From contig JBPCNH010000039.1 of the NCBI GenBank assembly GCA_051001455.1, positions 1 through 64,000 on the forward strand: a stretch of 64,000 nt of DNA, read 5' to 3'. The notes under the pieces are model-generated. The model did not search any database. It worked only from the letters and a program-made list of their open reading frames with translations, and had not been told where the DNA came from. The position numbers and the translations under genes were made by a program. Source of the stretch: JBPCNH01 sp051001455 (GTDB lineage Bacteria; Actinomycetota; CADDZG01; WHSQ01). Shown here in pieces: positions 16,764-26,097 of this stretch (within the stretch, counting starts at the first letter, position 1; every line of letters starts with the position of its first letter).

Positions 16764-17734
16764 CGATCCCCAAGCCCGATGGATGGTCCGACGCCCTCGA
16801 GGCGCTCCGGCGCGCCGAGAAGATCAACGTCGCCTGTCATGTGAACCCCGACGGAGACGCGCTCGGTTCTTTGTTCGGATCGGGGCTCGCCCTGAAGAAG
16901 ATGGGCAAGGAAGTGGCCGTTTCGTGGGCTGCCACCCCGCTGGAGGTCCCCTTCGGCTACACGTTCCTCCCCGGTCAGGACCTCCTGACCCCTCCCGACG
17001 AGCTCCCGGAAGCGGACCTTTTCCTTGCGCTCGATTGCGGAGCGGCCGATCGCCTGGGAGAGCTCGAAGAACGGGCCAAAGCCACCGAGACGTCGATCAA
17101 CATCGATCACCATCCCGGCAACGACGATTTCGGAACGATCAATCTGGTCGTTACGACTGCTTCCTCGACGGCCGAGCTAGTTGCTCTACTGTTGGACGAC
17201 CTCGGGGTCGAGATGGATCGTGACATCGCTACGTGTCTCTACACCGGCATCTTCACGGATACCGGCAGTTTCCAGTACACCAACTCCACGCCCGACACGT
17301 TGAGGCTTGCCGCCTCCTTGCTCGAGCACGATGTTCCCAAGAGCGCTATCGCTCAAGAGGTGTTCGAGACATCACCCTTCGGCTATCTGCAGCTCGTTGC
17401 CGCCGTCCTCGGTCGCGCGCGTTTGTTCGAGGAGGAACGCTTCATCTATTCGACCGTGACCCACGACGATCTGAGGCCCACCGGGGTCCTGATGGAGGAG
17501 ACCGACAAACTGATCGACCTTCTTCGCTCGACGAGAGATGCCGATGTGGCTGCCATCTTCAAGGAGCAGGGCGACGGAAGCTTCAGGGTCAGCTTGCGCT
17601 CGAAGGGTCCTGCAAGCGTAGGGGCGATCGCGCGAGCACACGGCGGCGGTGGGCACGATCTGGCCGCGGGGTTCACCACCGAGGACGTCGATGCGACCGT
17701 AAAGGCGATCCTTGCCGAGCTCGGCGCCAAGTGA
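16760..17734 (+). CDS. nrnA: DHH-family nanoRNase / pAp phosphatase
   Basis: DHH/DHHA1 phosphoesterase that degrades 2-5 nt RNAs and dephosphorylates pAp. Motifs: CHVNPDGDALGS (~27-38), ALDCG (~92), IDHHPGNDDFG (~114-124) and the C-terminal DHHA1 GGGGHDLAAGF (~295-305). In Mycobacterium the homologue also cleaves cyclic dinucleotides; that activity is not shown here. Start overlaps rbfA (ATGA) and the end overlaps truB (TGATG), so it belongs to the same tightly coupled operon. Confidence 0.92.
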   Translation: MTIPKPDGWSDALEALRRAEKINVACHVNPDGDALGSLFGSGLALKKMGKEVAVSWAATPLEVPFGYTFLPGQDLLTPPDELPEADLFLALDCGAADRLGELEERAKATETSINIDHHPGNDDFGTINLVVTTASSTAELVALLLDDLGVEMDRDIATCLYTGIFTDTGSFQYTNSTPDTLRLAASLLEHDVPKSAIAQEVFETSPFGYLQLVAAVLGRARLFEEERFIYSTVTHDDLRPTGVLMEETDKLIDLLRSTRDADVAAIFKEQGDGSFRVSLRSKGPASVGAIARAHGGGGHDLAAGFTTEDVDATVKAILAELGAK

Positions 17735-18591
17735 TGGACGGCGTTCTCGTGATCGATAAGCCGTCCGGGGTTACTTCGCACGATGTGGTGGACGCCATCC
17801 GGAAGAAGCTCGGGATGAAGCGGGTGGGCCATGGGGGAACGCTCGATCCGGACGCTACCGGCGTCCTCTTGTTAGGCGTCGGTAAAGCCACGAGGTTCCT
17901 GTCCTACGCCCAGGCGGCACCGAAGCGATACACCGCGGTGGTCAGCTTCGGGTCGGCCACGTCCACCCTCGATGCTTCCGGCGAAGTGCTGGCGAGCGCC
18001 CCTGTGGACTTCTCCGAGTCGGATCTCAACGCCGCTCTGGAGCGTTTCCGCGGTGATATCGAGCAGGTGCCTCCGATGGTTTCCGCGATCAAGATCGGTG
18101 GAGAGCGCCTTCATGCGAAGGCGCGCCGGGGAGAAGAGATCGACCGTCCGCCCCGCGCGGTGACGATCTACGAGCTTCAGCTGGTGAGCTTCACCGCCGG
18201 CGGCGAGACCGAGGCGACGCTCGACGTGCGCTGCTCGGGAGGCACCTATATCCGCAGCTTGGCTCACGACCTGGGGCAGGCGCTGGGCTCCGGTGCGCAC
18301 CTGAAGACGCTTCGGCGCACGGAGGCGGGGGGTTTCTCCATCTCTGACGCGCTGTCGATCGACGAGGCGGACGCGTCGGCCCTACGGCCCTTGCATGAGG
18401 CAGTACGACTCTTGCCCCGGGTTGAGGTGGGCCCGGAAGATGCGCGGCTCGTTGCGAACGGCAGACCTCTCCGCCTGGATGTCGACATCGAAGAAGGCGC
18501 GTCCGCGGCGGTCGTTGCCGGGGGAGAGTTGCTGGCCGTTTACAAGCGCGAGGGCGCTCGCATCCTCCCCGAGCGAGTCGTTCCGCGGTGA
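17734..18591 (+). CDS. truB: tRNA pseudouridine(55) synthase
   Basis: Makes pseudouridine 55 in the T-loop of tRNAs. Start MDGVLVIDKPSGVTSHDVV, then GHGGTLDPDATGVLLLGVGKATR with the catalytic Asp at ~38 and the DVRCSGGTYIRSLAHDLG block near 165-183. Length 285 aa. Start taken at the ATG overlapping the nrnA stop; the reading frame is open further upstream within nrnA but that part is an out-of-frame shadow. Followed by ribF with a 4-base overlap. Confidence 0.95.
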   Translation: MDGVLVIDKPSGVTSHDVVDAIRKKLGMKRVGHGGTLDPDATGVLLLGVGKATRFLSYAQAAPKRYTAVVSFGSATSTLDASGEVLASAPVDFSESDLNAALERFRGDIEQVPPMVSAIKIGGERLHAKARRGEEIDRPPRAVTIYELQLVSFTAGGETEATLDVRCSGGTYIRSLAHDLGQALGSGAHLKTLRRTEAGGFSISDALSIDEADASALRPLHEAVRLLPRVEVGPEDARLVANGRPLRLDVDIEEGASAAVVAGGELLAVYKREGARILPERVVPR

Positions 18592-19523
18592 AGTCGCTCG
18601 TAGGGCTCGAGTCCCTGACTCCACCCGAGGAAGGTTGCGCTCTGACGATCGGTACCTTCGACGGGGTCCACTTGGGACATCGTGCCTTGATCGCGGCGGC
18701 CGGTGAGGCCGCCGAGGCTCTGGGAGCCATGACCGCTGCGCTGACCTGGGATCGACATCCGGCGGCGACGTTGCGCCCCGACCGAGCTCCGCTCTTGCTT
18801 ACCTCGACGGCGCGCAAAACCGAATTATTGGCGGAAGCAGGTGTCGAATCTCTGGCGCTCCTGCCCTTCGACGAGGAGTTGTCGCAGGTGACGGCCGAGG
18901 ATTTCGTAACGGATGTGCTGGTGGCGGGGCTGGGTGCGCGGTCGGTATTCGTCGGTCACAACTGGCGGTTCGGCCGCGATCGGGCGGGGGACGTCGGGTT
19001 GTTGATGAAGATGGGCGCCGACCTCGGATTCGAGGTGCACGGCGCGCCGTTGATCGAGGTCGCGGGGGAGCCGGTGTCGAGCAGCAGGATCCGGCGCGCC
19101 GTAGCGGCAGGGGACATGGCCGAGGCTCGGGCGCTGCTAGGCCGGCCGTTCGACGTCGATGGCGTGGTGATGCCGGGTCGATCGAGGGGCCGCGAGCTGG
19201 GTTACCCGACCGCCAACCTCGAGCTCGAGCCCCACCTATCCCGCCCTCCGGTAGGGGTGTACGCAGGAGTCGCGACGATCGCCGAGGTGAGGCGCCCCGC
19301 CGCGATCAATATCGGTACGAGCCCCACCTTCGCGTCCGATGGTGCTCCTGAGGTGCGTGTAGAGGCGTTCGTCCTCGATTTCGACGGCGATATCTACGGG
19401 ACGACCGTGCGGCTCGAGTTCTGGGAGCGCCTGCGGGACGAGGTGCGCTTCGATTCGGTCGAGGCATTGGTCGCTCAGATGGGAGACGACGTCGAGCAGA
19501 CCAGGCGGGTGACCTCTGCATAG
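18588..19523 (+). CDS. ribF: bifunctional riboflavin kinase / FAD synthetase
   Basis: Converts riboflavin to FMN and FAD. N-terminal adenylyltransferase domain: LTIGTFDGVHLGHRALI (~20-36) with the nucleotidyltransferase HxGH-type site, and SSSRIRRAV near 163. C-terminal kinase domain: GRELGYPTANLELEP (~203) and VGVYAGVATI. Length 311 aa is normal. GTG start. The truB-ribF-rpsO order is common in bacteria. Confidence 0.95.
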   Translation: MKSLVGLESLTPPEEGCALTIGTFDGVHLGHRALIAAAGEAAEALGAMTAALTWDRHPAATLRPDRAPLLLTSTARKTELLAEAGVESLALLPFDEELSQVTAEDFVTDVLVAGLGARSVFVGHNWRFGRDRAGDVGLLMKMGADLGFEVHGAPLIEVAGEPVSSSRIRRAVAAGDMAEARALLGRPFDVDGVVMPGRSRGRELGYPTANLELEPHLSRPPVGVYAGVATIAEVRRPAAINIGTSPTFASDGAPEVRVEAFVLDFDGDIYGTTVRLEFWERLRDEVRFDSVEALVAQMGDDVEQTRRVTSA

Positions 19524-19570
19524 GGGCCATACGCCCAAGGGGAACGAGTGTTACCATGAGAGTCCTGTCC

Positions 19571-19592
19571 CACGGGCGGGGATGCCGCCGTG
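19571..19592 (+). promoter_or_regulatory. hairpin in the rpsO leader
   Basis: CACG-(G)-GCGG stem pairing with CCGC-CGTG around a GGATG loop, with one bulged G. It lies in the 130-base leader of rpsO. S15 represses its own translation through leader structures in several bacteria; whether this hairpin does so is inference. Confidence 0.4.
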
Positions 19593-19653
19593 CCCAGCAC
19601 CACACCCGGGGCCGGCAAGAGAAATCGAGCAGAAGAGGACCTGAGAAGCGCGC

Positions 19654-19923
19654 ATGGCTTTACTTAAAGACGATAAGCAGCAGATCATCACGGACAACGC
19701 TCGCACCGATGGCGACACCGGTTCACCTGAGGTCCAAGTGGCGCTCCTCACCCGCCGCATCCAGGAGTTGACCGAGCACTCGAGGACCCATCCCAAGGAT
19801 CATCACTCCCGGCGCGGGCTGTTGCTTCTGGTCGGACGGCGTCGTCGTTTGCTCGATTACCTGAGGCGCGAGGACATCGAGCGCTACCGAGCGATCATCG
19901 CCAAGCTCGGCCTTCGTCGATAA
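19654..19923 (+). CDS. rpsO: 30S ribosomal protein S15
   Basis: Primary 16S rRNA-binding protein of the platform. 89 aa, all helical, with TDTGSPEVQ-type block (here DGDTGSPEVQVALLTRRI, ~19-36), HSRRGLLLLVGRRRRLLDYL (~51-70) and the final YRAIIAKLGLRR. Precedes pnp, as in most bacteria, with a 260-base gap that suggests separate control of pnp. Confidence 0.97.
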   Translation: MALLKDDKQQIITDNARTDGDTGSPEVQVALLTRRIQELTEHSRTHPKDHHSRRGLLLLVGRRRRLLDYLRREDIERYRAIIAKLGLRR

Positions 19924-20183
19924 AGGATCGACCCAGCATGCGCTCCACTTACGTCCGTGGACACGCCTGCGAGGAAGGGGCCGCCTAGAGCCGTAACCCG
20001 CAACACCGAGGGGAGCCGGTCTGGTTATGCCGGTTATCAGTCGCAAGCTCGTCGCTCCGAGCGGCGGTCTTACGACTGACAATCGGCCCGGCTGGCTTTC
20101 CTCCTAGAAATCTAATGACCGCGGTTTGAGCCGCGGGTGTCGTCCGCAAGAAGAGCGGAGGACCACATCCTTAGGAGGGATAT
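19924..20183 (+). promoter_or_regulatory. structured leader upstream of pnp
   Basis: No gene here. Several stems can be drawn: AGTCG/CGACT enclosing GCTCG/CGAGC, a CCGCGG...CCGCGG stem with a TTTGAG loop (around 20120-20137), and GTCGTCCGC/GCGGAGGAC with one mismatch just before the AGGAGG ribosome site. PNPase controls its own mRNA through leader stems in E. coli and Streptomyces; a like role here is inferred. Confidence 0.45.
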
Positions 20184-22550
20184 ATGAAACCAGAGCCAAA
20201 GGTCGTCGAGAGAAAGATCGGCGACGTCGTATTCCGTTTCGAGGCCGGTCACGTTGCCGGACTTGCGAACGGAGCAGTCATGGCACGTTCCGGAGAGACC
20301 ACCGTACTGACCACCGCCACTTCGTCGGCACCGCGCGGCGAGGCGGATTTCTTCCCGCTCACCGTAGATGTAGAAGAGCGGATGTATGCCGCCGGCAAGA
20401 TCCCCGGCAGCTTCTTTCGTCGTGAAGGTCGCGCTTCGGAGAACGGCATCCTGCTGTGCCGCTTGATCGACCGTCCCTTGCGTCCGTCGTTCCCCGACGG
20501 TTTCCGCAACGAGGTACACGTCGTGGCCACGGCACTTTCTATAGATGAAGTTAATCCGATGGACATAATCACGGTGAACGCAGCCTCTGCGGCGCTCGCT
20601 ATCTCGGACATCCCCTTCGAGGGACCCGTTGGAGCCATCCGTCTGTCGCACGTCAACGGCGAGTGGGTCGCGAACCCCAGCTACGAGCAGCAGGAGGACG
20701 CAACGATCGAGCTGGTCGTCGCCGGGCGCGTCAATCCCGCCAGCGAGGTCGACATCATGATGATCGAGGCCGGGGCATCGCCCAGGGTCATGGATCTCAT
20801 CGAGGAAGGTGACCGGCGACCCGACGAGGATCTGCTGGCCGAGGGTATCGAGGCCTCCAAGGCTTACATCGCCGACGTCATCGCACTTCAGAACGAGCTC
20901 GTCGAGCTGGTCGGGAAGCCGAAGTCCGAAACCGGTGAAGGCACCGAATACCCGATATTCGTCGAGTACTCCGACGAGATCTTCGAGCAGGTCCGTGGCG
21001 ACGCCGAATCGGCAACTGCCGAGGCAACCACGATCTCGACGAAGTCCGATCGCCGCGCTCGTCTCAAGGAGATCGGGGCTTCGCTCGTCGAGAAGTTCGG
21101 CAACGAAGATCCCGACACCATCAAGCAGGTAAAAGCGGCGGCGCGCTCTCTCGCGAAGAAGCTGATGCGTAAGCGCGTGATCGAAGAAGGAGTACGCCTA
21201 GACGGCCGTGCTACCGACGAGGTACGTCCGATCTGGGTGGACCTCAACCCGGTCCCGCGGGTTCACGGCTCTGCCATCTTCACCCGCGGCGAGACCCAGG
21301 CCTTGTCGATCGCAACGCTGGGTATGCAGCGCATGGAGCAGATGGTCGACGACCTTTCTCCCGACGACCGCAAGCGCTACATGCACCACTACAACTTCCC
21401 GCCTTACTCGACCGGAGAAGCTGGCTTCATGCGTGGGCCGAAGCGCCGCGAGATCGGTCACGGCGCGCTCGCGGAGAAGGCGCTTCTTCCGGTGATCCCT
21501 TCTCCCGAAGAGTTCCCTTACGCGATCCGAGTGGTCAGCGAGGTTCTCGCCTCTAACGGATCCACTTCCATGGCGAGCGTCTGTGGTTCTTCGCTCAGCC
21601 TTATGACGGCCGGTGTTCCTCTTCGTGGGGGCAAGCACGTCGGTGGAGTGGCCATGGGCCTCGTCAACGAGGGTGACAAATTCGTCCCGCTGACCGACAT
21701 CCTTGGTGACGAGGATGCACTCGGTGACATGGACTTCAAGGTCGCAGGAACCGAGGACATGGTCACGGCTCTGCAGCTAGACACCAAGATCTCCGGCGTT
21801 CCTGCCGAGGTGCTGAAGGAAGCGCTCATGGCTGCACGCAAAGCGCGCCTTCACATCATCGGCGAGATGAACAAAGAGATCTCGTCGCCTTGTGAGGACC
21901 TCGCGGAGCTGGCCCCACGGGTGATCGCGCTGAAGGTCCCCGTCGACAAGATCGGCGAGGTCATCGGCCCCAAGGGCAAGAACATCAACATGATCACCGC
22001 GACAACGGGCGTCGAGATCGACATCGACGACGACGGCACGATCCGCATCGGGTCGGCCGATCAGGAGTCGGGCGAGGCTGCGGCCAAGCTGATCGAGGAC
22101 ACGGTCAACCCCCGTTTGCCCGAGATCGGTGAGCGCATCCTCGGTACCGTCGTCAAGACCACGACCTTCGGCGCCTTCGTGAACATCGCTCCGAACCGTG
22201 ATGGTCTCGTGCACATCTCGAAGCTCGGCGAGGGCCGCATCGAGAGGGTCGAGGACGCGGTCAAGGAAGGCGACTCCCTCGAGGTCGAGGTGACGGACCT
22301 GGACAGTCAGGGACGTCTCTCGCTAACGCCGGTCGACTGGCTCAACCGTCAGGTTGCGTCGGGTATCTCGATCGAAGAGGCCCGGGAGAAGGCCAAGGCC
22401 GGTGGCGGCGGAGGTCGCGGCGGAGACCGTGACCGAGGCGGCCGTGGTGGAGACCGCGGTGGCCGCGGCGGAGAGCGCGGCCGCGGAGGCGGCGGCGGTG
22501 GAGATCGAGGCCCGCGCCGCGAGCGAGCACCTCGCCGGGACGACGTCTAG
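20184..22550 (+). CDS. pnp: polyribonucleotide nucleotidyltransferase (PNPase) with RGG tail
   Basis: Phosphorolytic 3'-5' exonuclease and RNA polymerase. Two RNase PH domains (~15-150 and ~340-560) around a helical linker, KH domain with IGEVIGPKGKNI (~590), S1 domain with GTVVKTTTFGAFVNI and HISKLGEGRI (~650-715). The last ~50 residues form a Gly/Arg/Asp-rich tail of GGDRGG-type units, making it longer (788 aa) than typical. ATG with AGGAGG. Partner exonucleases RNase J and RNase Y are also in this window. Confidence 0.97.
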   Translation: MKPEPKVVERKIGDVVFRFEAGHVAGLANGAVMARSGETTVLTTATSSAPRGEADFFPLTVDVEERMYAAGKIPGSFFRREGRASENGILLCRLIDRPLRPSFPDGFRNEVHVVATALSIDEVNPMDIITVNAASAALAISDIPFEGPVGAIRLSHVNGEWVANPSYEQQEDATIELVVAGRVNPASEVDIMMIEAGASPRVMDLIEEGDRRPDEDLLAEGIEASKAYIADVIALQNELVELVGKPKSETGEGTEYPIFVEYSDEIFEQVRGDAESATAEATTISTKSDRRARLKEIGASLVEKFGNEDPDTIKQVKAAARSLAKKLMRKRVIEEGVRLDGRATDEVRPIWVDLNPVPRVHGSAIFTRGETQALSIATLGMQRMEQMVDDLSPDDRKRYMHHYNFPPYSTGEAGFMRGPKRREIGHGALAEKALLPVIPSPEEFPYAIRVVSEVLASNGSTSMASVCGSSLSLMTAGVPLRGGKHVGGVAMGLVNEGDKFVPLTDILGDEDALGDMDFKVAGTEDMVTALQLDTKISGVPAEVLKEALMAARKARLHIIGEMNKEISSPCEDLAELAPRVIALKVPVDKIGEVIGPKGKNINMITATTGVEIDIDDDGTIRIGSADQESGEAAAKLIEDTVNPRLPEIGERILGTVVKTTTFGAFVNIAPNRDGLVHISKLGEGRIERVEDAVKEGDSLEVEVTDLDSQGRLSLTPVDWLNRQVASGISIEEAREKAKAGGGGGRGGDRDRGGRGGDRGGRGGERGRGGGGGGDRGPRRERAPRRDDV

Positions 22551-22583
22551 GCCGACGGCCATAAACCGGGAGGACATAGCCAC

Positions 22584-23837
22584 ATGAAGTTTGAACGGAC
22601 GACGCTCGATTCGGGCGTCACCGTTGTGACCGAGAAGATGGCCGAGGTCAGATCGATCTCGGCCGGCTTCTGGTTCGACGTCGGGGCTCGGGATGAGCCC
22701 TCCTCGCTGGCGGGAAGCTCACACTTCCTCGAGCATCTCTTGTTCAAAGGAACATTGACGCGCTCCGCCAAGGACATCGCCGATACGTTCGACGCGGTGG
22801 GCGGAGACGTCAATGCCTTTACCGGCAAGGAGTACACCTGTTACTACTCGCGCGTTCTGGACCAGGACATCGACATGGCGCTCGACGTGCTCGCCGACAT
22901 GATTACGAATTCCGTGATCGATCCGACGGAGCTGGAATCGGAGCGCAAGGTCATCCTCGAAGAGATCGCTATGCACGAGGACTCGCCGGACGAACTGGTT
23001 CACGACCTGTTCTTCAGAGCGATGTGGGGCGACCATCCGCTAGGCCGCCCGGTCCTCGGCTACCAGGACACGGTCGGGGCGGTGAAGCGCGACGAGATCG
23101 CTCACTACTGGCGCGAACGCTACTCACCCGCGAACCTCGTACTCGCTGCCGCCGGCAATGTGGACCACGACAAGCTCGTCCATCGGGTCGAGGCGATCAG
23201 GTTCGCGTCTCCGGGCAAGCGCACCCTTCGGGGTGACGAAGCTCCTGCACCGGTCCCGGGCGTCGAGGTACACAAGCGTCCGACGGAACAAGCACACATA
23301 GTGATCGGCATGCCCGGGCTACCGCGGGGACACGAGGACCGCCACGCGTTGTCACTCTTGGATACCGTGATGGGCGGCGGGATGTCCTCTCGCCTCTTTC
23401 AGGAGATCCGTGAGAAGCGCGGGCTCGCTTACTCGGTCTTTTCTTACCGGTCGATGTTCGCCGACGCCGGCACCTGGGCCGTCTACGTCGGTACGACTCC
23501 GCAGAACGCCGAGACCGTCATCGACATCGTCCAGACCGAGCTCGATTCGGTCCTGAACGAGGGGCTTACCGATGCCGAGTTCGCCCGGGCCAAGGGTCAT
23601 CTCAAGGGCTCGCTCGTCCTGTCGGCTGAAGATCCCGGCAGCCGGATGTCGCGACTGGGCAAAGCTCAGCTGACTACCGGTGAGATCCTGTCGATCGACG
23701 AACTGATCGACAAGGTCGAGCGTCTCGAGATGGACGACATCCGCCGGGTGGCCGCCACCGTTCTCGGTGGCACGCCCAAGCGCGTGACGGTGGTGGGCCC
23801 GTTCGAAGAGGACGCGTTCGACCGTTACGCGGCCTAG
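22584..23837 (+). CDS. M16 family zinc protease
   Basis: Pitrilysin/mitochondrial-processing-peptidase-like metalloprotease, 417 aa. Inverted zinc motif HFLEH in GSSHFLEHLLFKGT (~48-52), distal Glu in ERKVILEEIAMHEDSPDE (~118-135), and the C-terminal half carries the R-Y pair region EKRGLAYSVFSYRS. The gene downstream of pnp and upstream of dapB is a conserved actinobacterial arrangement; the substrate is not known. Cytosolic, since no signal peptide is present. Confidence 0.92.
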   Translation: MKFERTTLDSGVTVVTEKMAEVRSISAGFWFDVGARDEPSSLAGSSHFLEHLLFKGTLTRSAKDIADTFDAVGGDVNAFTGKEYTCYYSRVLDQDIDMALDVLADMITNSVIDPTELESERKVILEEIAMHEDSPDELVHDLFFRAMWGDHPLGRPVLGYQDTVGAVKRDEIAHYWRERYSPANLVLAAAGNVDHDKLVHRVEAIRFASPGKRTLRGDEAPAPVPGVEVHKRPTEQAHIVIGMPGLPRGHEDRHALSLLDTVMGGGMSSRLFQEIREKRGLAYSVFSYRSMFADAGTWAVYVGTTPQNAETVIDIVQTELDSVLNEGLTDAEFARAKGHLKGSLVLSAEDPGSRMSRLGKAQLTTGEILSIDELIDKVERLEMDDIRRVAATVLGGTPKRVTVVGPFEEDAFDRYAA

Positions 23838-23844
23838 GACCGGC

Positions 23845-24567
23845 ATGCTGAAGGTAGGAGTCATAGGGGCCGAGGGCCGGATGGGCTCCGAGGCTTGCCG
23901 CGCGATCACATCCGACGATTCTCTCGAGCTCGTAGCGCGGGTGGGGCGGGATGACTCTCTGTCCGAGGCGCTCGACGGCGGGCCCGATGTCATGGTCGAG
24001 CTCACGATGCCGGACAGCGTCCTCGTCAATACGCGCGCGTGTATCGACGGCGGGGCCCACGTCGTTGTAGGTGCGACCGGATTGAAGGACGCCGATCTCG
24101 AAGCACTCGACGCGGCAGCGAAAGAGGCAGGTCTTGGCGTGTTCGTGGCTCCGAACTTCGCGCTGGGTGCCGTGCTGATGATGCGGTTCGCTGCAGAGGC
24201 GGCTCGTTTCTATGCCGCGGCCGAGATCATCGAACGCCATCACGAGAAGAAGGTCGACTCTCCTTCGGGAACCTCTCTCCGCACCGCCGAACTGATGCGG
24301 GATGCGCGCGGGGCAGTCTTTGATGCCGTAGCGACGGACGACGATGCGCGCGGACACGACGCCTCCGGGATCAGGATCCATTCCGTTCGGTTGCCGGGAT
24401 CGATCGCCCATCAAGAGGTGCTCTTCGGCGCGCCGGGCGAGACGTTGACGCTCCGGCACGATTCCCTGGACAGGGCCTCGTTCATGCCCGGGGTGCTGCT
24501 GGCTGTGAAGAAGGTGCCCGAGCTCCGTGGTGTCACGGTGGGACTCGAACACCTGCTCGACCTCTAG
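23845..24567 (+). CDS. dapB: 4-hydroxy-tetrahydrodipicolinate reductase
   Basis: Second step of the diaminopimelate/lysine branch, NAD(P)H-dependent. Rossmann start VGVIGAEGRMGSEACRAI (~4-21); GATGLKD (~76); the substrate motif EIIERHHEKKVDSPSGTSL (~130-148) with catalytic His-His-Lys. The length of 240 aa is typical of actinobacteria. dapA follows after one small gene, and dapF/dapL lie near 55-57 kb. Confidence 0.95.
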   Translation: MLKVGVIGAEGRMGSEACRAITSDDSLELVARVGRDDSLSEALDGGPDVMVELTMPDSVLVNTRACIDGGAHVVVGATGLKDADLEALDAAAKEAGLGVFVAPNFALGAVLMMRFAAEAARFYAAAEIIERHHEKKVDSPSGTSLRTAELMRDARGAVFDAVATDDDARGHDASGIRIHSVRLPGSIAHQEVLFGAPGETLTLRHDSLDRASFMPGVLLAVKKVPELRGVTVGLEHLLDL

Positions 24568-24572
24568 CGCCC

Positions 24573-25076
24573 ATGACGAAGATCGTTGTTCTCTGCGTCG
24601 TGGCCCTGTTGGCATCCGTCGGGTGCGTCCGCGACCAGTCCGGTCTCACCAGCGACGGTCTAGGCAAGCCCGAGCTGTCTCTGGCTTTCCCGGCTGAAGT
24701 AGAAGCAGGAACGACCCACGTCGCGCAACTCGACGTGACCAATCCCGGGCCTGGTGACCTGAGTGTGCTGTCGGTGACGTTCGTGCTCGTGGGTCCGGGC
24801 CCGAACCAGAATGAGCTCCCTCGCCCTTTGATACTCGGGGGGGCGAACGACTCCACGGGAGAGATCGTTTCGGTCACCCCCGAGCCTCGATCCGTGTCGA
24901 GTGACGGCCTCGTGTATTCCTTCGCGGGTTTGGACGAAGGGGAGTCGACCGAGATCTCTTTTGAGATCCGGGTCCCTCATATCCCGGGAACGTTCGCGAA
25001 TTCGGTACAGGTTCACGATGGGCAGGATCTAGACCGACTGACCGGTGTTCGACTCGACACCGTCGTAGAGGGGTAG
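24573..25076 (+). CDS. putative secreted protein or lipoprotein
   Basis: 167 residues. N-terminal hydrophobic signal ending in VGC (Cys at ~18) suggests a lipoprotein, though the -3 residue is Ser, not the usual Leu. The rest is beta-rich, with the TNPGPGDLSVLSVTFVL and SFAGLDEGESTEISFEIRVP segments resembling CARDB/DUF11-type Ig-like repeats that decorate cell surfaces. It sits between dapB and dapA and probably shares their transcript, but no link to lysine synthesis is evident. Confidence 0.6.
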   Translation: MTKIVVLCVVALLASVGCVRDQSGLTSDGLGKPELSLAFPAEVEAGTTHVAQLDVTNPGPGDLSVLSVTFVLVGPGPNQNELPRPLILGGANDSTGEIVSVTPEPRSVSSDGLVYSFAGLDEGESTEISFEIRVPHIPGTFANSVQVHDGQDLDRLTGVRLDTVVEG

Positions 25077-25121
25077 CGTGTTGATGATGTCCCAATCGCC
25101 AGCTAGATCTTGGAGGAGACG

Positions 25122-26024
25122 ATGATGACCCCACGCTGGGGCGAGGTGATCACCGCAATGGTGACGCCCTTCGCCGGCGACGGCTCGCTCGATGCAGCGG
25201 CAGCCAAAGCGCTGGCCGCTCATCTCGTGGATAACGGTTCCGACGGCCTCGTCGTATGCGGGACGACGGGGGAATCCCCCACGCTGTCACACGAGGAGAA
25301 GCTGGCATTGTTCCAAGCAGTGATCGAAGAGGTCGGGGACAGGGCCTCGGTGATCGCCGGTACGGGCACCTATGACACTGCCGAGACCGTCGAGCTGACC
25401 AAGGAGGCCGCGTCACTCGGTGTCGACGCATGTCTCATCGTCACCCCTTACTACTCGCGGCCCCCCCAGAATGGATTGCTGGCGCACTTCAGCCACGTTG
25501 CGGACGCCTCGTCGGTCCCGCTGATGATCTACGACATCCCCGGCCGGACCGGCCGCCGCGTGGAGCGGCCCACGATGCTCACCCTCGCCGCCCACGAGCG
25601 GATCGTTGCGGTGAAAGACGCCGTCGGCGACCCGCTCGAGACGGCCAAACTGCGCGCCGAGCTCGACGCCGCGGGTCACGAGGATTTCCAGATCTACTCG
25701 GGGGACGACGGTCTGTTGCTCCCGCATCTTGCGTCGGGGGCGGTGGGGATAGTTTCCGTTTGCTCGCATCTGATCGGGAAGCAGTTGAAAGAGCTCATCG
25801 GCTCGTGGAACAACGGCAAGACCGATGATGCGCTGGCCGCGTTCTCCCGTTACACCCCGCTGATGAGCACGATCATGGGTGTCACGTCGAGCCCGATCCC
25901 GGTGAAGACCGCCGCCGCGATGATGGGACTCAAGGTAGGGGAACCGCGTCTTCCTCTGGTACCGGCTACCGACGAGGAGTCGTCCCTCATCAGGGAAGCT
26001 CTGCAGGACGCCGGGCTCCTGTGA
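25122..26024 (+). CDS. dapA: 4-hydroxy-tetrahydrodipicolinate synthase
   Basis: Condenses pyruvate with aspartate semialdehyde, first step toward DAP. TIM barrel with GLVVCGTTGESPTLSHEEK (~42-60), Tyr in IYDIPGRTGR (~136-145) and the Schiff-base Lys in IVAVKDAVGD (~163). Start taken at the first of two adjacent ATGs behind GGAGGAG; the second ATG is equally likely. Confidence 0.95.
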   Translation: MMTPRWGEVITAMVTPFAGDGSLDAAAAKALAAHLVDNGSDGLVVCGTTGESPTLSHEEKLALFQAVIEEVGDRASVIAGTGTYDTAETVELTKEAASLGVDACLIVTPYYSRPPQNGLLAHFSHVADASSVPLMIYDIPGRTGRRVERPTMLTLAAHERIVAVKDAVGDPLETAKLRAELDAAGHEDFQIYSGDDGLLLPHLASGAVGIVSVCSHLIGKQLKELIGSWNNGKTDDALAAFSRYTPLMSTIMGVTSSPIPVKTAAAMMGLKVGEPRLPLVPATDEESSLIREALQDAGLL

Positions 26025-26052
26025 GGCTACGTCTAACCTTTTCGAGATGTCC

Positions 26053-26058
26053 TGATAA
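26053..26058 (+). promoter_or_regulatory. candidate -10 element for rnj
   Basis: GATAAT preceded by TG-like context (CCTGATAAT), about 40 bases before the rnj ATG. No clear -35. Offered because dapA and rnj are separated by 73 bases and rnj is often transcribed alone. Confidence 0.3.
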
Positions 26059-26097
26059 TCCGTATCGCAGCATGATCGCAGTGGAAGAGGTGGTGTT

